IMG/VR virus record: IMGVR_UViG_3300010354_000368
Location: 1-30,690 of that record
From: a virus
DNA: 30,690 bases
Strand: one strand, 5' to 3'
Shown: piece after piece, positions 11,003 through 19,244 of the stretch
Layout of the letters: each line of letters opens with the position of its first letter
How positions within the stretch are numbered: position 1 is the first letter of the stretch
Position numbers and translations under genes: made by a program
Notes under the pieces: model-generated
The model's input: the letters and a program-made list of their open reading frames with translations, nothing else
Databases searched by the model: none
Told to the model about the DNA's origin: nothing

Positions 11003-14000
11003 AGGACTTTTGGTTTTTGCTGCGAGCCAAGTGTTTACGTTGCGCCTTACCAAGCACATCACCGTACGCTTCACCCACAGCTTCTTGCACTGCTTTACCT
11101 TGTTGAGTGATTGAGTACAACTTGAAGTTGCCGCTCGGACTCTTGATGATGAGCATGTCGCTCGGTAAACGTGGTTCTTGCGCCGGGGTGATGACTGGTT
11201 CGGGCGTTGGTGGAGTCGCTGCCTTGGTCGTCTCCACAAGGACAGGCTCACGTTTGGGCATCTTACGAACTGCATCAGCCATCTGACGCAGAACCTGTTC
11301 CATGTTCTTAACGGCTTTACCTTCGGCCAACAGATCGGTTGCTCGTTCTGGAATTCGAAGAGGAGCAGGAGCTTGTTCTCGAGGAAGGCCAACCGCACTC
11401 AACGCTTCAAATCCTTTGTACACTCCAGCCGGTGTCGCTTTCGGCGGCTCCATCGCACGCTTCACAAACTCAGCCGGAACCTCCGTCATTGCCTGAGCTT
11501 CGAGCGCAGCCCGAGGCGCACGCTTGCGTTTACCGGCAAAGATCTCACGCACCTCATCAGCTTCAAGTGCAGGAACGTCACGCTGCGCCAATCGAGCTTC
11601 TACGTCTGCACGCAGGGCAGCAACTTCACCGGAGCTTAATTGACCAACAGCACCTGCACGGGCGGATCTAGGGCCAACAGAAGAGCGTTGTTCAGCAATC
11701 TTTGCCAAAGCTCGAGCAGCAACGCCATTCTCTGCTTCGGCAGCGTCACGCAAGAATTGTGCGCGTTGACCAGAGCTGACCTGTGCCAGTTGCGGATACC
11801 GCTCTTCCATGCCGCGTATCTCGGCAGACCGAGCTTGAATGGCAGCTTGTTCGGCCAACGACACGCCAACCTTGCCTTTGGCTCGCTGGGGTTGTGCTGG
11901 AGCTTGAGCTTCCTGCTGTTGTCTAGCCGCCTCCGTAAGCCAGGTTGCCATCAAGCGAGAAGGCAACTCAGTCTCCATCTTTGCACGCAACTCTTGAGCT
12001 TGCTGCGCGGCCTTACGGACAGCAGCAGGGCTGCGAGGCGAGAAGCGGATGTCGGCTCGGTTTAACTGCGTCTGAGCATCCTGCAAGCTGTCGTATACAC
12101 CACGCAAAGTGCCGTCAGGCTCGAACACTTTGGTCTTACCGCTTGAAGCAACGAAAGCTCTGCGCCCCGTCTCTTGATCGGTAACAACCGTGGACTCACC
12201 AAGAGTTTCGCGGATAGAACGCTTCGGGCTAAAGTTACTCCGAAGAGTCGGCATCATCTTCTCGAGATTGACGTTTACCGACACAGGTAAGCCACCCCGA
12301 CCTGCGTACAACTGCACGTTGTGAATGCTATCCAGTCGCAGATCTGAGAAAACATTGCGATCACGATACAACCGTGCATTTGCGCGCTCCCTTCCGTAGA
12401 TGTCGTAAGCCATCATCGGCTCCTTCGGAAGTTCTGACAGCGGAATATTCTGCGGAACATTGACTTGAACATCACTCGGGAAAGATTTCCGAGGTTGGAT
12501 GTTGTTGCCTAAATACATTAGGTCTCGCAGGACCGTAGCAGCTTGTTTGTCAGCTTTTGGCTGCATGCTGCGGAACAACTCCACTGCTGGCACAGGACTG
12601 GGAGCAGAATAGTTCTCCAAGTAGGCCTTTACGAACGGCACAAAGTCTTCGAGCGACGTGATGCCAAACTGCTTGAGCGCAGCATCCACCGGCTCCATGC
12701 CCTTCAAAGACCGGTTGAAGTTCACAAGCTCATTGAGCAGAGACATGTTGTAAACGCCAGCAATCGGGCCTCCTTTAGGCGTCTGCTGCATTCCAAGCGG
12801 CAACAACACGCGCTGCACTCGGCCTCCGTACTCTCTGTCTGCTATGTTCTTCCCTAAAGCAACATCGTGATCGACAACAATGAGTTGTCCATCCTTTGCA
12901 GCTTGATTGAGTCGAGCCACAGCTTCGCGAGCCTCAGGCGCAATCAAAGGACGTCCATGATGCGTTTGGACTTGGAACAACTGACCAAGTTCTGCGTCCG
13001 TGAATGATTTGGTGCGAATGATCGGAGAGCCAGGTTCAACCTTGGTCAACTCTCCAAAGTAACCTCCAGCTTGCACCACTCGAGGATCAACAGCACTTTC
13101 GCCAACAATCTGCCCCAACTGATCAAAGATCATCTGGTGATACTGCGCATGACCCTTCGCCTTCTTACTGCCTAGCTTTGTGCGTACCGGAGATCCAGCA
13201 GCTTCCCCGCTAGGCTGCGCCTCGGCATGCGTGTCTTCGTACCGTGGACGAGGAACGACACCAAGCACTCGAGTTCCGTCTGGCAGCACGTCGCCGGGAC
13301 GAATGCCAACCGTGGACGCAGGGCGTGGAGCTGTGCCCTCTGCGCGAGGGCGTCCACGAACAGGCAAATCCTGCGGGAACATGTTGCGACCGTACAGAAT
13401 GCTGTCTTGCAGTTTTTGCGCGACAGATTGCAGCGTTTTGTCCTGTATCAGCTTGCCGTCCTTGTAGAAGAAACCAGTAATAGGATCAAAACTGGAAGCA
13501 CTTGGCTGCGTCATCAGACCAGCGTACAGATTCTCCAGACCTCGAATGATGGGCTGAAAGATCGACTGTGTCCCTCGGGCTGTCTCAAGAATGCGAGGGT
13601 CGCCTTTGGTCAAGATCTCACCAACGCCCATTGCAGCCCATTCCTCGGCCAAACGCACCGCAGCGGCCTGACGCACAGATGCAGGCTGATTGACGTCCTG
13701 AGCGATCTGCAAAGACTTGCCAAACTCAGCGGCAGCCTCGGGATTGCTTTCCTTTTGCGCTTCGTAATATCGCTGCCCCAAGGCAATCAAGGGTTCGAGC
13801 GCACCAGACAATCCACCTCGATCTTTGATGAGTTGACCAACAATGTCTTCAGCAGCTTTCTGCCCAATGAAAGCGTGAGTGACTTCCTCAACGGCAGCAC
13901 CGGGGTTAATCTGATCGACATTGATCAGAATCGTGCTGCGTCCTTCGTTGTCGTTAAGCACTCGAACTCCGCGCCCCATGTTTTCCCCGGAGCCACCAAG

Positions 14001-15560
14001 GCTTTCCGGTAGAGGTGTAGAGTTATCAACGAATCCAACATCGTGCCCGGCATACTCAGCACTCTTTGTAATTGCAAAGATCTGCGCTTTTTCAGTGGTG
14101 CTTAGTTCACGATTGTTAAGCAGCTTGGTTCGGTTCGCGACATCGTTAGTCGGATACTCTGCCTCATTGAAGATAAAGCTGCGGGTCTCTGGACGCTCGA
14201 CGATGTCTCTAGCCATTTCGCGCAAGAACACGCGATTGCGACCAGCAGGAGTCATTTCCATTGCTCCAGGGATAACCCCAAAGAATGCGCCTACAGTGCC
14301 GCCTGTAGCCCCGCCAACAGCCATTTGTTCCGCAACATCCATTTTGGTATTGAATGGATCTGCTGCCGCTTGTACGCCGGATACACCAGCGCCGATCATC
14401 GCTCCAAGAATAGAGCTATCCGCCACAGCTCCGGCAGCACGCAGCACGGAATCCGGCGGAAGAACCTTGGCAACAGCACGCAGCATGGTGCCAGATTTCC
14501 CAGCCTCTTGTGCCGCTTTAATGCCTTCTGCAATGGTTTTGCTGGGAGCTTCGGAAGCAATTAGTTTTCCACCCCATTCAACAAGTGCTGGAATTGCACC
14601 AGCAGCTCCTCCGGCAGTTCGCAATGCAGAACCTGCCAGTCCTTCTCGGCCTATGGTCTCGGCTCCAGCTTTCGTCAAAGCCTCAACTCCAGCACCAACG
14701 GCAGATCCAGTCTTTTCAGCAATCTTGCCAACAACCTGCCGCGTAATGCCAACCGTGCTTTCCTTGGCTAAGTTAGCCACCATTTGCTCTGCGGTCGTTT
14801 TTCCGGCAGTTCCAAGAAACTTGCCAACAAACGGGAAAAGGACAGTTGCGTCCAAGAAGTTGCTGATCTTGTTAGCCTCTCGAGCGGCTTCTGGGCTGAT
14901 TGGCAAAATCGTCTCACCCCGCTGACGACGCAATTCATCAGCCTCAAGCTGCTTCAAGCTGGTGTAGGCTCGGTAGTCGCCGATGCCCAGAGACGCAGCA
15001 AGTCCTGCAATGTTGAGTCCTTTTTCAGTGCCTTGCAAAAAACCTTCCAGCAAAGATCCCGCTGCATTTGCTTGCGCTCTTTGCGCCAACTCAAACTCTT
15101 GCGGAGAAGTTGCGCCAGCAGGAGCTGCTAGCATTACTCCAGCTTTTGCCGCAGAATAAACCCCTCCAACAATTTCTTTTACAGCATGAGGAAGAATTTG
15201 CGCTATTTGAGACAGCCTAGATGGATCTGCCTCACGCTTGTATTTACGAGCCTCATCCATGAGCTTTGACTGCTCCCGGATAAAGTTGAAGTCATCCTCG
15301 GACACAGGCGCAGCCCCCTTGTCCATCATCTGTAACGCTATCGCTTGCGGAGTGCGCGGAAAGTCTGCATCTAGCGTCTTCTGAAGCTCGCTTTGTGGAA
15401 TGTCCTGCTGAATCTCAATCTGCAAAGGCTTTCCATTCGCGTCAAAGTGGTACGGCAACTCCACTATTGTCCCTTGAGGAACAATCGGATCTTGTGCGGC
15501 TACAGGAGGTTCTTCTACTGACCCGACGCCGGTTGTCTCAAGCGGTGCAATGTTTGCCAT
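10989..15560 (-). CDS. Giant internal virion / ejection-type protein (1523 aa)
   Basis: A very large multi-domain protein at the end of the internal-protein genes, where podoviruses encode proteins injected with the DNA. It has Ala/Gly-rich, membrane-active-looking segments at about 140-190 and 280-440. Around 540-660 is a zincin-like region where VEEVTHAF (557-564) resembles HExxH but has Glu558 in place of the first His, followed by AEEW (638-641). FSPKR at 1110 and FSPRS at 1173 look like the linker boundaries seen in phage polyvalent proteins. The C-terminal 350 residues are helical and Ala/Gln/Arg-rich. No lytic transglycosylase domain was recognised. It begins four bases after the preceding TAA. 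Confidence 0.75.
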   Translation of the reverse strand: MANIAPLETTGVGSVEEPPVAAQDPIVPQGTIVELPYHFDANGKPLQIEIQQDIPQSELQKTLDADFPRTPQAIALQMMDKGAAPVSEDDFNFIREQSKLMDEARKYKREADPSRLSQIAQILPHAVKEIVGGVYSAAKAGVMLAAPAGATSPQEFELAQRAQANAAGSLLEGFLQGTEKGLNIAGLAASLGIGDYRAYTSLKQLEADELRRQRGETILPISPEAAREANKISNFLDATVLFPFVGKFLGTAGKTTAEQMVANLAKESTVGITRQVVGKIAEKTGSAVGAGVEALTKAGAETIGREGLAGSALRTAGGAAGAIPALVEWGGKLIASEAPSKTIAEGIKAAQEAGKSGTMLRAVAKVLPPDSVLRAAGAVADSSILGAMIGAGVSGVQAAADPFNTKMDVAEQMAVGGATGGTVGAFFGVIPGAMEMTPAGRNRVFLREMARDIVERPETRSFIFNEAEYPTNDVANRTKLLNNRELSTTEKAQIFAITKSAEYAGHDVGFVDNSTPLPESLGGSGENMGRGVRVLNDNEGRSTILINVDQINPGAAVEEVTHAFIGQKAAEDIVGQLIKDRGGLSGALEPLIALGQRYYEAQKESNPEAAAEFGKSLQIAQDVNQPASVRQAAAVRLAEEWAAMGVGEILTKGDPRILETARGTQSIFQPIIRGLENLYAGLMTQPSASSFDPITGFFYKDGKLIQDKTLQSVAQKLQDSILYGRNMFPQDLPVRGRPRAEGTAPRPASTVGIRPGDVLPDGTRVLGVVPRPRYEDTHAEAQPSGEAAGSPVRTKLGSKKAKGHAQYHQMIFDQLGQIVGESAVDPRVVQAGGYFGELTKVEPGSPIIRTKSFTDAELGQLFQVQTHHGRPLIAPEAREAVARLNQAAKDGQLIVVDHDVALGKNIADREYGGRVQRVLLPLGMQQTPKGGPIAGVYNMSLLNELVNFNRSLKGMEPVDAALKQFGITSLEDFVPFVKAYLENYSAPSPVPAVELFRSMQPKADKQAATVLRDLMYLGNNIQPRKSFPSDVQVNVPQNIPLSELPKEPMMAYDIYGRERANARLYRDRNVFSDLRLDSIHNVQLYAGRGGLPVSVNVNLEKMMPTLRSNFSPKRSIRETLGESTVVTDQETGRRAFVASSGKTKVFEPDGTLRGVYDSLQDAQTQLNRADIRFSPRSPAAVRKAAQQAQELRAKMETELPSRLMATWLTEAARQQQEAQAPAQPQRAKGKVGVSLAEQAAIQARSAEIRGMEERYPQLAQVSSGQRAQFLRDAAEAENGVAARALAKIAEQRSSVGPRSARAGAVGQLSSGEVAALRADVEARLAQRDVPALEADEVREIFAGKRKRAPRAALEAQAMTEVPAEFVKRAMEPPKATPAGVYKGFEALSAVGLPREQAPAPLRIPERATDLLAEGKAVKNMEQVLRQMADAVRKMPKREPVLVETTKAATPPTPEPVITPAQEPRLPSDMLIIKSPSGNFKLYSITQQGKAVQEAVGEAYGDVLGKAQRKHLARSKNQKSYATP

Positions 15561-15564
15561 ATTA

Positions 15565-16512
15565 TTAACGCGGCACTATACGATACAAAGTGCTTCCCCT
15601 TCCAGCAGGAGCTTGCATCTGTTGCGTTCCAGACGTTACGGGTTGCTGTGCTGGCGCAATTATTTGCCCGACTCCGCTTGTAACGGTTAAGCCTGGAGAC
15701 GTTCCAAATGGTGTTGCAACTCCAAAGGGAGGCTCTTCTGCATCCTTGAAGCGATCCATGGCCCTCAATCCGGTAGTCTTGCGAACCCAATCAGGAGATG
15801 ACATCAACGCAAAATCGTTGATCTTTTCATCTCTTGCTTTGGTAAAATTATTGTATATCCCTTTGATTTTCTTGATATAAGAATCTGGATCAGCCTCAAT
15901 AAATTGAGATACACTAATGGCGGGATCTGAAAGAAATGCTGCCAATGAAGCTGGGCTTAATGGATTTAAACTTTTGTCTTTTGTGTAATTAAAATAATTG
16001 GTCATTTCGGGAGAACCCAAAATAAACTCAGCAGGTTGCAAGGCGTCCGCTCCGCCAGTTCCAATTGACTGCACCAGTTTTGGTACAATTGTGCGAATTC
16101 GAGCAGCTTTTTCCTTGGCATCTTTTGCTTTTGATGCGTCTTCTAACTCTAACCGCACAGTGCGAATCATGTCGTCTTTTTGACGAAACCTAGGAAGCTC
16201 GCTCATAATATACTTGGCGTTATCCCGCTCCTCAAATGGTTTCATCTCAGGAACGTCCGCGTCAAGTATGCCGCGCAAAGCCTTTTCTATCGCCTCCTGC
16301 TGCTTTGGATATGCCAACATCTGCTGGGCAATGTACCGCCTTCCAGCAGAACGCCTTTTCTGCGTCTCTTCAAACTCCCGCCGGTAAACGTCGTATGGGT
16401 ACTCCTCTTGAGGTTGCGCTTGAGTTTCGAGCGCAGCAGGAACGGCAGACGCTTCACCTCCAGAGTTTACCAAATCCAAGATTTGCTGAAGTTGTTCGGG
16501 CGTGTAAGGCAT
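15565..16512 (-). CDS. Putative internal virion protein (315 aa)
   Basis: Unrecognised by family. It is mainly helical and charged (about 30-180: FEETQKRRSAGRRYIAQQML and similar), with a Pro/Gly/Ala/Gln-rich, probably extended C-terminus (from about 250). It lies in a set of four consecutive proteins of similar style (17262-18116, 16520-17257, this gene, then the 1523-aa gene), which matches the internal/ejection protein group of podoviruses. The function is inferred from position only. Confidence 0.6.
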   Translation of the reverse strand: MPYTPEQLQQILDLVNSGGEASAVPAALETQAQPQEEYPYDVYRREFEETQKRRSAGRRYIAQQMLAYPKQQEAIEKALRGILDADVPEMKPFEERDNAKYIMSELPRFRQKDDMIRTVRLELEDASKAKDAKEKAARIRTIVPKLVQSIGTGGADALQPAEFILGSPEMTNYFNYTKDKSLNPLSPASLAAFLSDPAISVSQFIEADPDSYIKKIKGIYNNFTKARDEKINDFALMSSPDWVRKTTGLRAMDRFKDAEEPPFGVATPFGTSPGLTVTSGVGQIIAPAQQPVTSGTQQMQAPAGRGSTLYRIVPR

Positions 16513-16519
16513 AGCTTTA

Positions 16520-17257
16520 TTAAAATCCTATAGCTTTAACGTCTGCATCGGATGCTTTTATGCCTTTTCTGCGCCAATCAGGCCCATATTTATCTGACAT
16601 GTATCTATTAAGTATGTCAGCTCCACTTGTCGGATCAAATTGCGGAGTTCTTGGAACTTGCAGTCCCTTAGTTTGCGGTTCGGGCGCAGCACTGGGCGCA
16701 ACACCGGGCGCAGGCTGAGGCGAGACTGGTGTAGGTTGGTTTCCGCCAATAACACTCCTAAGCCCTGCTGCTGCTCCAGAAAGATCCGGCACAGGCTCTC
16801 TTCCTGCCAATGCTTTGTTTGCAGCAGCCTCTTGCTCAAGCCTAGCCTGTTGCGCCTTGAACAGCGTGGGCACGTATTGCTGGAAGAAATCGTACCGCTC
16901 CGTGCTGCTCATCTTGCCTGTAACATCACCAAGTTGCTTGGCTTGTTCTTGGTTCAGACCAAACAATTCTGGGTTCACCTCAAGCATCTTTTTGGCAGCA
17001 CTAGACTTCTTGTCCAACTCGCTGGCTTGAGCGTAGTACTGATTCAGCGCAGAAGGAAAAAGTGCGTTTACTTCTGTTGGATTCATCCCAATCAATCCAC
17101 CCAACGCGCCTCCAACTGCATTAAAAGCAGCATCCCCACGCCGATTTCGTTCTTCTGTGACTTGGTTTGCCACTTGAGATGCTATGTCCAAGTATCCGGG
17201 GGCCATGATGTTTCCATAGCCTCCTCCGCCAGCAAAAGGTTGAATAGGTTGTGCCAT
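16520..17257 (-). CDS. Putative internal virion protein (245 aa)
   Basis: Unrecognised. A Gly-rich start, then a hydrophobic Gly/Ala stretch (FNAVGGALGGLIG), long helices (about 65-140) and a Pro/Ala/Gln-rich disordered part (about 155-195). It ends in a compact segment with YMSDKYGPDWRRKGI. The ATG at 17257, four bases after the previous TAA, is preferred over an upstream in-frame start inside that gene. It is part of the internal-protein group. Confidence 0.6.
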   Translation of the reverse strand: MAQPIQPFAGGGGYGNIMAPGYLDIASQVANQVTEERNRRGDAAFNAVGGALGGLIGMNPTEVNALFPSALNQYYAQASELDKKSSAAKKMLEVNPELFGLNQEQAKQLGDVTGKMSSTERYDFFQQYVPTLFKAQQARLEQEAAANKALAGREPVPDLSGAAAGLRSVIGGNQPTPVSPQPAPGVAPSAAPEPQTKGLQVPRTPQFDPTSGADILNRYMSDKYGPDWRRKGIKASDADVKAIGF

Positions 17258-17261
17258 AAGT

Positions 17262-18116
17262 TTAGTCGAATGCGTGTCCAATAGCTGCGCCGGGAAGCCC
17301 AAATAAAACGCCTCCAATACCTGCACCAAGCCATCCCTTGCTCTTCTTTTGAGAGGCTTGCCATTTAGCCATGTTGTATTGGTTCATGGCTTGCAGGTTT
17401 TGCGAACCAATCTGCGCCCCCAAAGCAGACTCAGGATTGAAGTACTGTGGGCCAGCAAGTTGTTGCTGCGCCAAAGTCGCTTGAGTTGATCCACCAAGTA
17501 ATCCAGCAAAGTCTGGTGTAGCTTGGAATGCAGCCATCGCCGGAGCTGCTTGTTGTTGCAAGAAGCCAGCTGTCTGTGACGCAAAAGCCTGACGTTCACG
17601 TTCACGCCCAGTACGAGCAGCATATCGGTTCATCACTTCAGCAAGATTGGCCTGACCGCCTAGCGCAGTTCCTCGAGCAGCGTACCCAGCACGTGTTTGC
17701 TGTTCGATTTGGCGTTGTTCCTCGGGGGACAATTCTCCGCCTAAAGCCTGCTGCTGTTCTGCGTACTTGCGAAGTCCACTCAACAGATCCGCTGCTCCAC
17801 CTGCCGCTTGGTATGCACCAACAAACCCTGCTCCACGCTCCTGCAAAGCCTGTTGCTGGGCAGTTTGTCTCGCTCGAGCATACTCAGCTTCAAGCCCTGC
17901 ATAACCCGGCATTAAGCCTCGTGTACGGGCAAGATCAGCTTCAGCAAGCTGAGTGGCAACTTGAGATTCAAGCCCAGCGTATTTAGGAATGTACTCCTGG
18001 CTAAGAGCAAACAGTTCTGGAGCAATCTGCTTTTGCGCAGCAAGAGTCTCTTTTAGCTGCTCTGCATACGTCTTGATTATCGGAGCCGGAGGTGCGGGGG
18101 CTTTCTTCTTTCCCAT
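17262..18116 (-). CDS. Putative internal virion / ejection protein (284 aa)
   Basis: Ala/Gln-rich helical protein. It begins MGKKKAPAPPAPIIK, continues with long amphipathic helices, and ends in a Gly-rich hydrophobic hairpin (GWLGAGIGGVLFGLPGAAIG, about 261-280). That ending resembles membrane-inserting segments of podovirus ejection proteins, which form a channel across the envelope during DNA entry. The assignment rests on composition and gene order. Its start lies inside the 3' end of the 163-aa gene. Confidence 0.65.
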   Translation of the reverse strand: MGKKKAPAPPAPIIKTYAEQLKETLAAQKQIAPELFALSQEYIPKYAGLESQVATQLAEADLARTRGLMPGYAGLEAEYARARQTAQQQALQERGAGFVGAYQAAGGAADLLSGLRKYAEQQQALGGELSPEEQRQIEQQTRAGYAARGTALGGQANLAEVMNRYAARTGRERERQAFASQTAGFLQQQAAPAMAAFQATPDFAGLLGGSTQATLAQQQLAGPQYFNPESALGAQIGSQNLQAMNQYNMAKWQASQKKSKGWLGAGIGGVLFGLPGAAIGHAFD

Positions 18117-18492
18117 ACAAAAATCTTTCAGTTAAACGTGGAGTCCACTCAATAAGCCGACCTCGACGGTAGGCATACACTTTGTCCATTCTGCGATCAG
18201 CTTTAGCAATTTCTTGCAGTAATCTTTTAACAGATTCCTTGCTCTTTGCATACAAAACATCCCACCGATACATGGTGCTTTGCGGCTGTTCCCACTCGGA
18301 ATCATCATGCTCTGACCGAATTGGATGCAGTACTGAAAACGCTCCATCCACAATGAACAGATTTCCGTGGATCTGATGAAACGAAAGATATTCGCGCAAA
18401 ATGTCTGCGTCTGTTGTGTGAAACAGAGTTGGATGCTTTTGTGCGACATGGTGTGCAAATTCAATAAACGATTCCCATTCATCCAGCGTCAT
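18001..18492 (-). CDS. Unknown phage protein with run-on C-terminus (163 aa)
   Basis: The first about 125 residues look like a compact alpha/beta domain (MTLDEWESFIEFAHHVAQKH; NLFIVDGAFSVLH; YRWDVLYAKS; VYAYRRGRLIEWTPRLTERF). Phage proteins of this type occur beside internal virion genes, and I do not know their function. The last 38 residues are Ser/Cys/Arg/Asp-rich and are read entirely through the next gene (116-base overlap, far longer than other overlaps here). This suggests that an earlier stop was lost. The ATG overlaps the collar-fibre stop (ATGA). Confidence 0.65.
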   Translation of the reverse strand: MTLDEWESFIEFAHHVAQKHPTLFHTTDADILREYLSFHQIHGNLFIVDGAFSVLHPIRSEHDDSEWEQPQSTMYRWDVLYAKSKESVKRLLQEIAKADRRMDKVYAYRRGRLIEWTPRLTERFLYGKEESPRTSGSDNQDVCRAAKRDSCCAKADCSRTVCS

Positions 18493-19241
18493 ATTTTGAC
18501 GATGTACATCAGAGCCACATTTCGGGGGCGCGTCTCGCTGCCGGTGCTGTTGGAGGATGCAATCGTCACACCGTTGCGTTGTCCTGCTCCAGACCCGGAA
18601 GAAGCTGGAATATCTCCACTGCCCGTAAACGGATTGCTGACGTACTGATAGCCAGCAGGAGGCATGTGTGCGTGAGGCTGCACATCTTGCGCCTGCGGAG
18701 ACAGGATTGTACGCCCCGAGTCCGCTCCTCGGCCATTGTCCCATCCACGGACAAATTCACCCCGCAGATCGGGCAGGTTGGTGCCGTAAATCGGAGTCAG
18801 TGTCGGATAGCCAACAATCGACTGACCATTGCATTCCAGCCAACCAGACGGAGGAGTTGTGCCGCCCCAAAGCATAATTAGCCCAGGGTACAATGCCGCA
18901 GAAATGGCCGAGTCCACGTAGCCTTTGGAAGCTGCCATGGGAGCTGACGTGGGTGTGCTGTTGGCCAACGTCAAGTCGCCGGTCATTGTTCCGCCGGTCT
19001 TGGAAAGAAACAGGGACGAAAAGAGATTGCGAATGCTCTCAATCGTGTACTTGTAAAGCGATCCACTGCGCTCGACCATCACGTAATCCACCTCTTGCGC
19101 AGTACTGCTTGTCTGCGAAGAGATGGCACCCGGCAGCAAAATGGCATCATCTACGTGCCCATTCAGATTGGTAGCAGTAACCTGACTGGTTGCGCCGGGA
19201 TAGTTGGTGTACGTGTACCCTCGTAGAATTTGTTGCGGCAT
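18489..19241 (-). CDS. Tail collar-domain fibre protein (250 aa)
   Basis: Residues about 80-110 carry the fibre repeat GGTMTGDLTL...ASKGYVDSAIS. From about 120 onward is a tail-collar domain: GLIMLWGGTTPPSGWLECNG, LPDLRGEFVRGWDNGRG, and the closing TRPRNVALMYIVKI. Such proteins form or cap short tail fibres that contact the host surface. A clear Shine-Dalgarno (AGGAG, six bases before ATG) sets this gene apart from most neighbours. Confidence 0.88.
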   Translation of the reverse strand: MPQQILRGYTYTNYPGATSQVTATNLNGHVDDAILLPGAISSQTSSTAQEVDYVMVERSGSLYKYTIESIRNLFSSLFLSKTGGTMTGDLTLANSTPTSAPMAASKGYVDSAISAALYPGLIMLWGGTTPPSGWLECNGQSIVGYPTLTPIYGTNLPDLRGEFVRGWDNGRGADSGRTILSPQAQDVQPHAHMPPAGYQYVSNPFTGSGDIPASSGSGAGQRNGVTIASSNSTGSETRPRNVALMYIVKI

Positions 19242-19244
19242 ATA

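Noticed and set aside
13227-14012. 261-codon + strand open frame antisense to the 1523-aa gene
   Set aside because: Unnatural composition, no start signal and full overlap with a well-supported gene.
13921-14925. 334-codon + strand open frame antisense to the 1523-aa gene
   Set aside because: Ala/Ser/Pro/Arg-rich product without domain features; it mirrors the Ala/Gly-rich coding strand and is explained by codon bias.
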